From: Bradyrhizobium sp. MOS003 | Lineage (GTDB): Bacteria; Pseudomonadota; Alphaproteobacteria; Rhizobiales; Xanthobacteraceae | Length of the DNA: 64,000 bases | NCBI RefSeq assembly: GCF_003020125.1 | Contig: NZ_PYFW01000004.1 | Location: forward strand, 310,001-374,000 | Direction: 5' to 3' | Shown: positions 51,484 to 60,965 of the stretch, piece by piece | How positions within the stretch are numbered: the first letter of the stretch is position 1 | How the letters are laid out: the number at the start of each line of letters is the position of its first letter | Position numbers and translations under genes: made by a program | Notes under the pieces: model-generated | What the model was told of the DNA's origin: nothing | What the model saw: the letters and a program-made list of their open reading frames with translations, nothing else | Database searches by the model: none

Positions 51484-52685
51484 GCGCCCAGACTCCGGCT
51501 GAGACGCCACCCGTAGACGCTCATGATCGCGCTGGTGAGCAGCGAGATCAGGAGATAGATGCCCATGGTCATGGCGATGATCTCGATCGCCTGCCCGGTC
51601 TGGCTCAGCGACGTACCGGCGAACACCGAGACGAGGTCGGGGTAGCCGATCGCGACCGCCAGCGACGAGTTCTTGGTGAGATTGAGGTACTGGTTGGTCA
51701 GCGGCGGCACGATGACGCGCATGGCCTGCGGCACGACGACCAGCCGGAGCGTGGCTCCGCGGCTGAGGCCGAGCGAGGCCCCCGCCTCCATCTGCCCCTT
51801 GTGGACGGACAGGATTCCGGCGCGCACGATCTCGGCGATGAAGGCAGCGGTGTAGGTCGACAGCGCCAGCGTCAGCGCCACGAATTCCGGGATGATCCGC
51901 GAGCCGCCGGCGAAGTTGAAACCCTTGAGCTGCGGCAGCTCGAAGGTGAACGGCACGCCGAACACCAGCATGGTGGCGAGCGGCAGTCCGACCAGCAGGC
52001 CCAGCACAGTGGGCCAGATCCGGATCATTCGCCCTTCCCGAAACAGCGCGCGCCGCGCATGGAAACGCAGGGCGAGTGACGCGACGACGCCGAGCGCCAG
52101 CATCGCCAGGAATGGCTCCAGGCCGCTCCCGCCGATCGGACTTGGAATGACGAGGCCGCGATTGCTGATGAAGGCGATGCCGAGCAGCGAGATGCTTTGG
52201 CGCGGATTGGGCAAGGCCGCGAGAACCGCGAGGTACCAGAACAGGATCTGGAACAGCACCGGCAGGTTACGGATGATCTCGACATAGATCTCACCGACGC
52301 GCGACAACAGCCAATTGGGCGACAGCCGGCACAGCGCGACGATGAAACCGATCAGCGTGGCGAAGACGATGCCCACCACGGAGACAACGAGCGTGTTCAG
52401 GAGCCCGACCACGAACACGCGCAGGAACGTGTCCGAGCCGGTATAGGAGATCAGGGTCTGGTTGACGTCGAAGCCGGCATTGTTGCTGAGGAAGCCGAAG
52501 CCGGCGGCAATATGCTGGTTCTCCAGATTGGCGCGGGCATTGGAGACGATCTCATAGCCGATCCAGCCCAGGATCGCCGCGAAGGCAAACTGGACGGCAA
52601 CGCCGTTCCAGCCTGTTTTGCCGCCCAGGATGCGCCTGATCTTCAGGGCGATCTGGGGCGGCGGATTTCGGGCCTCGGTGCTCAT
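51480..52685 (-). CDS. aapQ: General L-amino acid ABC transporter permease AapQ
   Basis: A 401-residue permease with eight or so helices. The His/Glu-type transport core starts near residue 90 (FLRVFVVGLLNTLVVSVVGIVFATLIGF), and the C-terminal EAA loop is KGQMEAGASLGLSRGATLRLVVVPQAMRVIVPPL. The insertion between helices (residues about 180-250) is normal for AapQ. It begins 25 nt past the aapJ stop and overlaps aapM by four bases. In rhizobia the Aap system is required for amino-acid exchange in nodules. Confidence 0.95.
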   Translation of the reverse strand: MSTEARNPPPQIALKIRRILGGKTGWNGVAVQFAFAAILGWIGYEIVSNARANLENQHIAAGFGFLSNNAGFDVNQTLISYTGSDTFLRVFVVGLLNTLVVSVVGIVFATLIGFIVALCRLSPNWLLSRVGEIYVEIIRNLPVLFQILFWYLAVLAALPNPRQSISLLGIAFISNRGLVIPSPIGGSGLEPFLAMLALGVVASLALRFHARRALFREGRMIRIWPTVLGLLVGLPLATMLVFGVPFTFELPQLKGFNFAGGSRIIPEFVALTLALSTYTAAFIAEIVRAGILSVHKGQMEAGASLGLSRGATLRLVVVPQAMRVIVPPLTNQYLNLTKNSSLAVAIGYPDLVSVFAGTSLSQTGQAIEIIAMTMGIYLLISLLTSAIMSVYGWRLSRSLGA

Positions 52686-52710
52686 GCCGCTGCCGGCGGG
52701 TCAGAGGCGA

Positions 52711-53727
52711 TCAGCGGATCGGCGGCGCGTACTGAAGACCGCCCTTGTTCCAGAGATTGTTGAGACCGCGATTGATGGCGAGCGGCGAGCCCGCGCCGAC
52801 ATTGCGATCGAACACTTCGCCGTAATTGCCGACCGCCTTCACGATCCGCACCACCCAGTCCTTGGTCAGGCCGAGCTGTTCGCCGAAATTGCCGTCGGTG
52901 CCGAGGACGCGCTTCAACTCGGGATTTTCCAGCTTCGCTTTCTCATCGACGTTCTTCGAGGTCACGCCGAGCTCTTCGGCGGTGACCATCGCGAACAGCG
53001 TCCACTTCACGATGTCGAACCATTGGTCGTCGCCATGACGCACCATGGGGCCGAGCGGCTCCTTCGAGATGATCTCGGGAAGCACCATGTGGTCGTTGGG
53101 ATTGGCAAGCTTGAGACGGTTGGCGTACAGACCCGACTGGTCGGTGGTGAAGACGTCGCAGCGCCCGGCCTCGTAGGCCTTGACCGTTTCGTCGTTGGTG
53201 CCGAACGCGATCACCTCGTACTTCATGTTGTTGGCCTTGAAGTAATCGGCCAGATTCTGCTCGGTGGTGGTGCCGGTCTGCACGCAGACCGAGGCGCTGT
53301 TGAGTTCGAGCGCCGAATTCACCTTGAGCGACTTCTTCACCATGAAGCCCTGCCCGTCATAATAGGTCACGCCGGTGAAGTTGGCACCGAGCGAGGTATC
53401 GCGCGAGATGGTCCAGGTGGTGTTGCGCGACAGTACGTCGATTTCGCCGGATTGCAGCGCGGTGAAGCGGTCCTTGGCGGACAGCGGCACATACTTGACC
53501 TTGGTCGCATCGTTGAAGATCGCCCCGGCGATCGCGCGGCAAACGTCGACATCGAGGCCGGTCCAGTTGCCCTTGTCGTCGGGCGAGGAGAATCCCGGCA
53601 GGCCCTGGCTGACGCCGCAGGACAGCATGCCCCGGTCCTTGATGGTCTTGAGCGTTTGCGCATCGGCGGCTTGGGCGGCGAGGCCGGCGGCGAGAGCAAG
53701 GGTGAGAGCCAGGGTTACGCGTTTCAT
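52711..53727 (-). CDS. aapJ: General L-amino acid periplasmic binding protein AapJ
   Basis: A 338-residue solute-binding protein with a signal peptide (MKRVTLALTLALAAGLAAQAADAQ). Family 3 features are visible: GLDVDVCRAIAGAIFNDATKVKYVPLSAKDRFTALQSGEIDVLSRN, and two conserved cysteines (CGVSQGLPGF and SVCVQTGTTT). The ATG at 53727 is preferred over longer starts, since it gives the clean signal. It is the first gene of aapJQMP and is divergent from metC across 386 nt that must hold the aap promoter; no NtrC or -24/-12 site was recognised by eye. Confidence 0.95.
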   Translation of the reverse strand: MKRVTLALTLALAAGLAAQAADAQTLKTIKDRGMLSCGVSQGLPGFSSPDDKGNWTGLDVDVCRAIAGAIFNDATKVKYVPLSAKDRFTALQSGEIDVLSRNTTWTISRDTSLGANFTGVTYYDGQGFMVKKSLKVNSALELNSASVCVQTGTTTEQNLADYFKANNMKYEVIAFGTNDETVKAYEAGRCDVFTTDQSGLYANRLKLANPNDHMVLPEIISKEPLGPMVRHGDDQWFDIVKWTLFAMVTAEELGVTSKNVDEKAKLENPELKRVLGTDGNFGEQLGLTKDWVVRIVKAVGNYGEVFDRNVGAGSPLAINRGLNNLWNKGGLQYAPPIR

Positions 53728-54113
53728 GGGCTTTGGGCCTTTCAAAGTCGTCTCAAGGATCGTTGTCTCAGGATCATCGCTGCCAGGGCCAAGCGTATCA
53801 CGGCCCGCCCTGCAAGAGTCATGCTGGGAAACCTTGCTGAACACCCGCCGATCCCGGGAGGCCCTACCTTAATCCCCGCCGCGGCGCCCGCCGATATGGC
53901 TGTGGCGCAAGGTCCGGTCAGACGAGGGACGAAGGTCGCTGCAGGCCCCTCAACATGCGGCGACTGAATAGCACCTGCGCATCACAGAACGACTGGCGTG
54001 CCGGGTCAAGGGGTTGACGGGACTCTTCTGTGTTCTGTTATTAAAGTCAGCGGCCTTCGGCCAGCCCGTCAGGCGCCAGGCCCGAGCGGAAACGCGGTTT
54101 TGAAAGCAGACGC
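53728..54113. other. Divergent control region of aapJ and metC
   Basis: No gene is seen in this 386-nt stretch. A likely housekeeping-type promoter for metC lies in its last 100 nt. A small GGCC-TTC-GGCC hairpin follows that promoter (about 54052-54062). I looked for a SAM-II riboswitch in front of metC and did not find its pseudoknot pattern. Confidence 0.4.
54014..54041 (+). promoter_or_regulatory. Candidate promoter of metC
   Basis: TTGACG (54014-54019) and TGTTAT (54036-54041) are separated by 16 nt, 72 nt before the metC ATG. The -35 matches the consensus at five of six positions and the -10 at four of six. Confidence 0.4.
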
Positions 54114-55298
54114 ATGGATTCCTCGCATCCCTCCCAGCAGCATGCCGAGACCCGGCTGGTCACCTCCGGCCGCGACACCAAGGCGCAGAAGGGGTTCGTC
54201 AATCCGCCGGTCTTTCATGGCTCGACCGTGCTCTACCCGACCGCCGAGGATCTGCACGCCCATCGCGGCGAGTTCACCTATGGGCGCCACGGTTCCCCCA
54301 CCACCAAGGCGTTCCAGGAGACGCTGATGGCGCTGGAAGGGCCGCAATGCGCCGGCGTCGGCATCGTCCCGTCTGGGCTGTCGGCGATTTCCACCACCTT
54401 GCTCTCGGTGCTCAAGGCCGGCGACCATCTCCTGGTCTGCGACAACGTCTATCGGCCCTCGCGCAATTTCTGCAACGGCATGCTCGCCCGCTTCGGCGTC
54501 GAGACCACCTATTTCGATCCGACGATCGGCGCAGGTATCGACAAGCTGTTCAAGCCGAACACCCGCGCGGTGCTGGTGGAGGCCCCGGGCTCGCAGTCGT
54601 TCGAGATGCCGGACATTCGCGCCATCGCCGAGGTTGCGCATGGACGCGGCGCGCTCGTCATCGACGACAACACCTGGGCGACCCCGCTCTATCACCGCTC
54701 GCTCGAACAGGGCGTTGATATCAGCATGCAGGCCGCGACCAAATATATCGGCGGCCATTCCGACATCATGTTCGGCACGATCTCGGCCAACGCCAAGGCC
54801 TGGCCGCTAGTTTCGGAAGGCATCCGCCTGCTCGGCGTCTGCGCCGGTCCCGACGATGTCTTCCTCGCGCTGCGCGGCCTGCGCACGTTGTCGGTGCGGC
54901 TGGCGCAGCATCACCGCTCCGGGCTCGACATGGCGCGATGGCTCGCTGCTAGAGCCGAGGTCGCGCGCGTGCTGCACCCGGGGCTCGAGACGGATCCCGG
55001 TCACGCGATCTGGAAGCGCGACTTCACCGGCGCCTCCGGCCTGTTCAGCATCGTGCTGAAGCCCGCGCCGCAGAAGGCCGTCGACACCATGCTCAACACG
55101 CTCAAGCTGTTCGGCATGGGTTTTTCATGGGGCGGATTCGAGAGCCTCGCGATTCCCTTCGATTGCGACGCCTATCGCACCGCGACCAAGTGGTCGCCCG
55201 GCGGCCCGACGCTGCGTCTGCACATCGGGCTCGAGAGCGTCGATGATCTCAAGGCCGATCTTGATCGCGGCTTTGCTGCCTTCAAGGCGGCAATGTGA
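54114..55298 (+). CDS. metC: Cystathionine beta-lyase
   Basis: A 394-residue PLP enzyme of the Cys/Met metabolism family, which splits cystathionine to homocysteine, pyruvate and ammonia. YGRHGSPTTKAFQE (phosphate-binding Tyr and Arg), VPSGLSAIS, DNTWATPLY and the PLP-lysine motif SMQAATKYIGGHSD are present, as are the SWGGFESL and LRLHIGLE blocks near the C terminus. The SWGGFESL context favours beta-lyase over gamma-type enzymes. It is monocistronic, divergent from aapJ. Confidence 0.93.
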   Translation: MDSSHPSQQHAETRLVTSGRDTKAQKGFVNPPVFHGSTVLYPTAEDLHAHRGEFTYGRHGSPTTKAFQETLMALEGPQCAGVGIVPSGLSAISTTLLSVLKAGDHLLVCDNVYRPSRNFCNGMLARFGVETTYFDPTIGAGIDKLFKPNTRAVLVEAPGSQSFEMPDIRAIAEVAHGRGALVIDDNTWATPLYHRSLEQGVDISMQAATKYIGGHSDIMFGTISANAKAWPLVSEGIRLLGVCAGPDDVFLALRGLRTLSVRLAQHHRSGLDMARWLAARAEVARVLHPGLETDPGHAIWKRDFTGASGLFSIVLKPAPQKAVDTMLNTLKLFGMGFSWGGFESLAIPFDCDAYRTATKWSPGGPTLRLHIGLESVDDLKADLDRGFAAFKAAM

Positions 55299-55474
55299 GC
55301 TTGCTCACGAGGCAAAACGCCTGCGAACGCGCCAACGCGCGCCGCGGCGGACGCCCAACGCGCCGCGGGAACGTGCAGCTGGCGCAAACGTTAACGCCGA
55401 TGCGCCAACAAAAGGTTTCAACCTCAAGCATTTGGCGCTAGCCTCACCAATCGACTCTTATCCGGACACGGAGC

Positions 55475-57166
55475 ATGGGAACGTTGGTTCTGCTCGATCT
55501 GATGGGCGGCGTTGCGCTGTTGCTGTGGGGCCTGCACATGGTCCACAGCGGGATCCTGCGCGCCTTCGGTCCTGACCTCAGGCGGCTGCTCGGCAAGGCG
55601 CTGAGCAACCGCCTCAGTGCTTTCGCTGCCGGCCTCGGCCTCACCGCACTGCTCCAGAGCAGCACCGCGACCGCCTTGATCACGAGTTCGTTCGCGGCCG
55701 AAGGCCTCGTCAGTCTCGCCGCCGCGCTCGCCATCATGCTCGGGGCCAATCTCGGCACGACACTGATCGTGCAGGTGCTGTCGTTCAACATCGCAGCCGT
55801 TGCGCCGGTGCTGTTCGTGCTCGGCCTCGTCGCCTTCCGCTCCGGCCCGCGATCGCGGATCAAGGACATCGGTCGCGTCTGCATCGGCCTCGGCCTGATG
55901 CTGCTCTCGCTGCACATCCTGCTCGACACGCTGGCGCCGGCGGAGAACGCACCAGGCGTCCGGATCGTGATGTCGGCCATCACGGGCGATCCCATACTGT
56001 GCATTGTCATTGCCGCCCTCGTCACATGGGCCGTGCATTCGAGCGTTGCCAGCGTGCTGCTGATCATGTCGCTCGCCTATTCGCAATTCATCACGCCTGA
56101 GGCGGCGCTGGCGCTGGTGCTCGGGGCCAATCTCGGCAGCGCCATCAATCCCGTATTCGAGGGCGCCAAGCGTGACGATCCCGCAAGCTATCGCTTGCCG
56201 GTCGGCAATCTCGTCAACCGCGTCGTCGGCATCGCTCTGGTCCTGCCCTTCCTCGGCACGATCGCCGAGCACATGCATGCCTGGCAGCCCGATCTCGCCA
56301 GGATGACGGCGGCTTTCCACATCGCCTTCAACGCCGGCACGGCGGTCATCTTCATCGGCCTGCTCGACACCATGTCGCGCGTGCTGACCCGCCTCTTGCC
56401 GGATCGCGTGCAGGAGGCCGATCCGGCCCGGCCGCGCTATCTCGACGAGACCGCGCTGGAGACGCCGTCGCTGGCGCTCGCCGACGCCTCTCGCGAGGCG
56501 CTGCGGATGGGCGATCTCGTCGAGGTCATGCTCCGCAAGGTGATGGCGGCGATGATGACGGGCGACCGTGCGCTGGTCGACCAGGTCTCCAAGATGGACA
56601 ATCTCGTCGATGGCCTCGACGAGGCCATCAAGCTCTACGTGACCAAGCTGATGCGGGGCAGCCTCGACGAGAGCGAAGGACGGCGCGCGATGGAGATCAT
56701 CTCCTTCGCCATCAACCTCGAACATATCGGCGACATCATCGACAAGAGCCTGAGCGAACTCGCCACCAAGAAGATCAAGCGTCGCTTCCAGTTCTCGGCG
56801 GAAGGGGCGGACGAGCTCGCTGCCTTCCACAAGCGCACGATGGACTCGTTGCGGATCGCGTTCGGCGTCTTCATGTCGGGCGACGCCAACGAGGCGCGCA
56901 AGCTGCTGGTGGAGAAAACCGCGCTGCGCAACACCGAGCTTGCGGCGGTCGAACGGCATCTCGACCGCCTGCGCGAGGGCCGGCCCGAAACCATCGAAAC
57001 GACCTCGCTGCATCTGGACGTGCTGCGCGACCTCAGGCGCATCCACTCGCACATCTGCTCGGTCGCCTATCCCGTGCTCGACGCAGCCGGCGTGCCATAT
57101 CGCAGGACCGAGGCGGAGACAGCTGCCCTGCCCGCCTCAGGCGCGGCGTCGGCAGTGCCGCGCTGA
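55475..57166 (+). CDS. Na/Pi cotransporter with C-terminal PhoU-like domain
   Basis: A 563-residue NptA/YjbB-type protein. Residues about 1-310 contain two inverted repeats of the Na/Pi cotransport core: LLQSSTATALITSSF in the first and AVHSSVASVLLIMSL in the second, each followed by a GANLG motif. Residues about 340-545 form PhoU-like helices (INLEHIGDIIDKSLSEL). E. coli YjbB exports phosphate, so this may do the same. It follows metC with a 176-nt gap. Its end is 8 nt from the stop of the convergent LAB_N gene. Confidence 0.92.
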   Translation: MGTLVLLDLMGGVALLLWGLHMVHSGILRAFGPDLRRLLGKALSNRLSAFAAGLGLTALLQSSTATALITSSFAAEGLVSLAAALAIMLGANLGTTLIVQVLSFNIAAVAPVLFVLGLVAFRSGPRSRIKDIGRVCIGLGLMLLSLHILLDTLAPAENAPGVRIVMSAITGDPILCIVIAALVTWAVHSSVASVLLIMSLAYSQFITPEAALALVLGANLGSAINPVFEGAKRDDPASYRLPVGNLVNRVVGIALVLPFLGTIAEHMHAWQPDLARMTAAFHIAFNAGTAVIFIGLLDTMSRVLTRLLPDRVQEADPARPRYLDETALETPSLALADASREALRMGDLVEVMLRKVMAAMMTGDRALVDQVSKMDNLVDGLDEAIKLYVTKLMRGSLDESEGRRAMEIISFAINLEHIGDIIDKSLSELATKKIKRRFQFSAEGADELAAFHKRTMDSLRIAFGVFMSGDANEARKLLVEKTALRNTELAAVERHLDRLREGRPETIETTSLHLDVLRDLRRIHSHICSVAYPVLDAAGVPYRRTEAETAALPASGAASAVPR

Positions 57167-57174
57167 CTGCTTTA

Positions 57175-57513
57175 CTAGCGCTCCAGCGTCTTCGACGCCT
57201 TGCTGCGGTTCTTGATGATCAGCATGATGTTGCGGATATAGATCACCGTCGCGAGCGATTGTCCGAGGATGATGACCGGCTCGCGCTTCACGACGCCGTA
57301 GACAAGCGTCATCATCCCGCCGCCCATCGAGCAGAACCAGAATGCCATCGGCACCACGCTGTTGCCGGCGCGCTCGCTCGCGATCCACTGCACCAGGAAG
57401 CGCGCGGTGAAGAACAGCTGCGCAACGAGGCCGAATGCCAGCCAGAAATCGAATTTGGCGACGAAGACGTCGTAGAGATAGTTGCTCAGCGCCTGACCGT
57501 ATTGGATGATCAT
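57175..57513 (-). CDS. Small lipid A biosynthesis N-terminal domain (LAB_N) membrane protein, RgtF-like
   Basis: A 112-residue membrane protein with three predicted helices. The family motif AQLFFTARFLVQWIASERAGNSVVPMAFWFCSMGG is typical of LAB_N proteins. In Rhizobium leguminosarum the small protein RgtF works with the GT2 enzyme RgtE to make polyprenyl-phosphate galacturonic acid; here the adjacent upstream gene is a GT2 enzyme, and the two overlap by four bases (ATGA). That gives a good positional match, though the sugar is not known. Confidence 0.85.
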   Translation of the reverse strand: MIIQYGQALSNYLYDVFVAKFDFWLAFGLVAQLFFTARFLVQWIASERAGNSVVPMAFWFCSMGGGMMTLVYGVVKREPVIILGQSLATVIYIRNIMLIIKNRSKASKTLER

Positions 57514-58262
57514 GCGTTCACCTCAGTCACTTCTGGAGTCGGCTTCTTGCGGCGGATCAGCCACCATACGCCGGCGAGATCCATGATGCCGATCCACAGC
57601 CGATCGAAGAAACCGTAGTTCGACACGCCGGAATGGCGCGGCCGGTCGATCACGTCGACATAGGCGATGTCGTAGCCTTCGCGCCGGACCAGCGCCGGCA
57701 GGAAGCGATGCAGCCCGTCGAAATAGGGCATCATCAGGAAGACCTCGCGACGGAATGCCTTCAGCCCGCAGCCGGTATCCCGCGTGCCGTCCTTCAGGAT
57801 GGCGTTGCGGACGCCGTTGGCGACGCGCGACTGGAGTTTCTTGAAGCCGGTATCCTTGCGCCCGACGCGCTGCCCCGCGGCGAGGCCGACGCGCCCTGCC
57901 CCCTTCTCGACCGCCGAAATCAGGTCGGGTAGGAAGGCCGGATTGTTCTGGCCGTCGCCATCGAGCGTCGCCACGATCACGCCGCGCGCCGCGCGCACGC
58001 CGCTGCGCACCGCCGCGGATTGGCCGCCTGATCTGGTATGCCGAAGCTGACGCAGATTGTCCCGCTGCGCCATGATTGCTGCGAGGCGTTCGCCGGTTGC
58101 ATCGGTCGAGCCGTCGTTGACGTAGATGATCTCATAGGCCCAGCGGCCATCGAGCGCCGCGCCGATCTCCGCGATCAGCGGCGCGATGTTGTCGGCTTCG
58201 TTACGCACGGGAACGACGATGGAAACCGAGGGCTGGGGCGTCGGAGGCTGGGACGACGACAA
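57510..58262 (-). CDS. GT2 polyprenyl-phosphate glycosyltransferase, ArnC/RgtE/DPM-like
   Basis: A 250-residue GT2 enzyme that loads a sugar on polyprenyl phosphate. VSIVVPVRNEADNIAPLI, IIYVNDGSTDAT and ATLDGDGQNNP (the metal-binding D-x-D region) are the GT2 landmarks, with RDTGCGLKAF after them. The C-terminal membrane segments of some DPM-like enzymes are absent; one hydrophobic stretch lies near residues 220-236. The small LAB_N gene overlaps its end, as in rgtE-rgtF. Product could be mannosyl or galacturonosyl carrier lipid used by the ArnT-like transferase in the same cluster. Confidence 0.9.
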   Translation of the reverse strand: MSSSQPPTPQPSVSIVVPVRNEADNIAPLIAEIGAALDGRWAYEIIYVNDGSTDATGERLAAIMAQRDNLRQLRHTRSGGQSAAVRSGVRAARGVIVATLDGDGQNNPAFLPDLISAVEKGAGRVGLAAGQRVGRKDTGFKKLQSRVANGVRNAILKDGTRDTGCGLKAFRREVFLMMPYFDGLHRFLPALVRREGYDIAYVDVIDRPRHSGVSNYGFFDRLWIGIMDLAGVWWLIRRKKPTPEVTEVNA

Positions 58263-58325
58263 ATCAAGGCTCGTGGTTGGAATGGGCCTTGCCGGGGAAC
58301 CGGCGGCCCCGACAGGCAGCCGCTT

Positions 58326-59171
58326 TTATGGGGCGGATGCCCCGCGGGCAACCCTTTTGAGACGGCCCGGGACCGGCCCGGCAAGGGGCACAATGGTGCC
58401 GTCGGCGCGGATGGCAAAGCCGAGCCGCCTGGCCGCGAACCAGTAGCGGACCGTCATGGCGCCGACAGTGCCGACCAGCGCGCCGGCCACGACGTCGCTT
58501 GGGTGATGCGCAACCAGCACCAGCCGCGTTAGCAGGATCACGATTGCGTAAGTGAACATGAAAACGCGCAGCCGCGGCCATAATGCTGAGACCGCAAACG
58601 CCAAGGCGAACGCCGCCACGGCATGGCCCGACGGCAGGCTGGCATAAGTCCCCGTCCCCTCGAACGGCACGAAGTTGAACGGATTGGCCTTGCCGCCGAC
58701 AAACGGACGTCCGCGGCCGATGACATATTTCAGGATCTCGGCAACGAAGGCCGAGACGGCAATCGACAGAAACATGAACTGCAACCGTGTGCCGAGGCCG
58801 AGGAGCAGTGTGCGGCGTGTCCCGTGAAGCGCTGCTGCAACGAGCGCCAGCACCACCAGCGCCACCCCGAGTACCGAGAGCACATACTCGTCCTTGCCGA
58901 AATCGGTGAGGATGCGGATCGGCCACAGGCTCGGCGTGCCGCGCGCCGGCATAAGCTCGATCTCGGTCTGGTCGAACGCGACCATCAGCGCAATGATGAG
59001 AGCTGCGCCCGCCGCGCTGAGCCACAGCGAATGCCGCGCCAGCTTTCGCGCGGCCTCTGCCCGGCGCGAATGCGAGGGCGTGCGAACGAGCTGCTTCAGC
59101 GCGCGGCCCGACACGGTCAGCAACTGCGCGGGATAGGAAGGGCGCGGCGCGGGGCTCGTCGTAATAGGCAT
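58326..59171 (-). CDS. PAP2-family membrane phosphatase, LpxE/LpxF-like
   Basis: A 281-residue membrane phosphatase. The three PAP2 motifs are complete: KYVIGRGRP, PSGH and RLVLVAHHPSD. Helices flank these, with a basic N-terminal tail facing the cytoplasm. In this cluster it plausibly removes a phosphate from lipid A before sugar is added at that position, as LpxF and RgtD do in Rhizobium; removing phosphate from polyprenyl diphosphate is the alternative. ATG at 59171 follows the stop of the ArnT-like gene by one base. It is followed by the GT2 gene 63 nt downstream. Confidence 0.9.
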   Translation of the reverse strand: MPITTSPAPRPSYPAQLLTVSGRALKQLVRTPSHSRRAEAARKLARHSLWLSAAGAALIIALMVAFDQTEIELMPARGTPSLWPIRILTDFGKDEYVLSVLGVALVVLALVAAALHGTRRTLLLGLGTRLQFMFLSIAVSAFVAEILKYVIGRGRPFVGGKANPFNFVPFEGTGTYASLPSGHAVAAFALAFAVSALWPRLRVFMFTYAIVILLTRLVLVAHHPSDVVAGALVGTVGAMTVRYWFAARRLGFAIRADGTIVPLAGPVPGRLKRVARGASAP

Positions 59172-59172
59172 C

Positions 59173-60915
59173 CTATTCGGTGCCTTCCGAGCGGAAGATC
59201 GAGATCGAGATCGCGCGTCCCTGCGAGAAATTGTAGCCGTCGATGCGAGTGCCGACCTTGTAGCGCAGCCCGATCGCCTCGGCACGCTGCACGAAGCTCC
59301 GCTCCGAACGCTGCTCGATCAGCGCGAAGCGGCAGCTGCCCTGCCGCAGGAAATCCGCCGCGCCCGAGCCGTCCGTGAGCAGCGTCTGCGTGCCCGTCAG
59401 GAATACGAGGCTCGGCTCGTGATAGCCGGCAGCCGCCGCCTTGGGCCCGACACAGGTGACGTTGCGGAGCGCGCGCGCGACCTCGATGCTCGGAAACAGC
59501 GGCGTCAGCGACGGCAGCACGATGCCGTACACCACGACCGCCAGCATCAGGGCCGCGACCAGCGCATTGAGCAGCGAGCGCTCGGCGCGGTTGTTGTCGT
59601 AGAGCCACCAGGCGAACAGGCCGAAGATCAGTGCCGCCGCGATGAACGGCCAGGCCACGAAAGCCGGCTGCCGCGTCAGCATCACCGCACCCACCACCGC
59701 GGTGATCGAGGCGGCCGCGGGGATCGCGAACCACCAGGCCGAACCGCGCATCAGCCAGGAGCGCGACAGCACGCGCCGCTCCACCGCGCCGGCGGTGAGA
59801 ATGGCGATCGCCGGATACAGCGGCAGCACGTAATGCGGCAGCTTGGTCAGGACCGCCTCGAACACGATCCAGGACGGGATCAGCCAGGCCAGCAGAAACT
59901 GCGCGCCGGGCTCGCGCCTGGCCCGCCACACCGCGGGCGCCGCCATCGCCGCGAGCGGCGCGCCCGGCCAGAACGTGATCCAAAACAGCGCGAGATACAG
60001 TCCGGGCGGCGCGCCGTGGGATTCCTGGGCGCCGATCTTGCTCAGCATGTCGCCGCCGACGGAGTCCGCAAAGAAAGCATCGCCCGCGCGCCAGAAGATC
60101 GCGATGAACCAGGGCAGCACGAGCACCAGCATCCACATCAGGCCCCAGACCGGGCGCAACCGCCACAGCCAGGATGAATCGCGATCCTGGATCGCGAGCG
60201 CGACGATGGTCAGGCCTGCAAACATCAGGATCAGCGGGCCCTTGATCAGGATGCCCACCGCAAGTGCGGTCCAGAAGATCGCGGGCCAGCTCCAGGGCGG
60301 ATGTGTCTCGTCCTCGGCGCGCTGCCACGACAGATAGGCCCGCGCCATCGCGCCCATCGCGGCGACCACGCAGAACAGCAGCATCGCGTCGGTCTTGGCG
60401 AGACGCGCCTCGACGCCGAGCAGCACGGAGGCACACATCATCAGCGCCGCCAGCACCGCGGCGCGTCGCGTGACGAAGCCGAGGGCGGCCCAATAGGTCA
60501 TGAGCACGGCGCCGACCGCGCCGATCAGCGACGGAATCCGGTAGACCCAGATCCGCAATTCGGCCTTCGGCAGCTTCAACGCCGAGGCGATCTCGACTGT
60601 CGCCGATTGCAGCCAGTAGATGCCGACCGGCTTCTTGTAGCGGACATCCTCCTGGAAGCGGATGTCGACATAATCGCCGCTCTCGACCATCTGCTTGGTG
60701 GCCTGGGCGAACCGCGCCTCGTCGCGGTCGACCGGCGGGATCGTGAAGAAGCCCGGCAGGAACAGCAGCAGCGCGCACACCAGCAGGAAGGCGACGGCGC
60801 GGGCATGGCTGGCCGTGACGACATCGAGCATGCCCACGAGCCGGCTGCCCGGATTTGCGGGCGATTTCGGCTCGCGGGGCGCTCCAAAACGGGGGGTAGG
60901 ATAGGTCTCGGCCAT
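59173..60915 (-). CDS. ArnT/RgtD-like GT83 lipid A glycosyltransferase
   Basis: A 580-residue integral membrane protein of the GT83 (PMT-like) family with about a dozen helices. The first periplasmic loop has PPVDRDEARFAQATKQMVESGDYVDIRFQEDVRYKKPVGIYWLQS, including the acidic D-E-A-R site and KKP, both hallmarks of ArnT-like transferases that use polyprenyl-phosphate sugars as donor. Its partners follow directly: a phosphatase, a GT2 carrier-lipid enzyme and a LAB_N protein. Transfer of galacturonic acid or mannose to lipid A fits known rhizobial lipid A structures, but the sugar is inferred. Confidence 0.9.
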   Translation of the reverse strand: MAETYPTPRFGAPREPKSPANPGSRLVGMLDVVTASHARAVAFLLVCALLLFLPGFFTIPPVDRDEARFAQATKQMVESGDYVDIRFQEDVRYKKPVGIYWLQSATVEIASALKLPKAELRIWVYRIPSLIGAVGAVLMTYWAALGFVTRRAAVLAALMMCASVLLGVEARLAKTDAMLLFCVVAAMGAMARAYLSWQRAEDETHPPWSWPAIFWTALAVGILIKGPLILMFAGLTIVALAIQDRDSSWLWRLRPVWGLMWMLVLVLPWFIAIFWRAGDAFFADSVGGDMLSKIGAQESHGAPPGLYLALFWITFWPGAPLAAMAAPAVWRARREPGAQFLLAWLIPSWIVFEAVLTKLPHYVLPLYPAIAILTAGAVERRVLSRSWLMRGSAWWFAIPAAASITAVVGAVMLTRQPAFVAWPFIAAALIFGLFAWWLYDNNRAERSLLNALVAALMLAVVVYGIVLPSLTPLFPSIEVARALRNVTCVGPKAAAAGYHEPSLVFLTGTQTLLTDGSGAADFLRQGSCRFALIEQRSERSFVQRAEAIGLRYKVGTRIDGYNFSQGRAISISIFRSEGTE

Positions 60916-60965
60916 TGGTTCCGCTTACGCCGAAACCGCCATCGCCACAACCGCTTGAGGCGGGG

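Noticed and set aside
53960..54113. Possible SAM-II riboswitch before metC
   Set aside because: I could not find the conserved pseudoknot segments of SAM-II; only a promoter-like pair and a small GGCC hairpin are visible.
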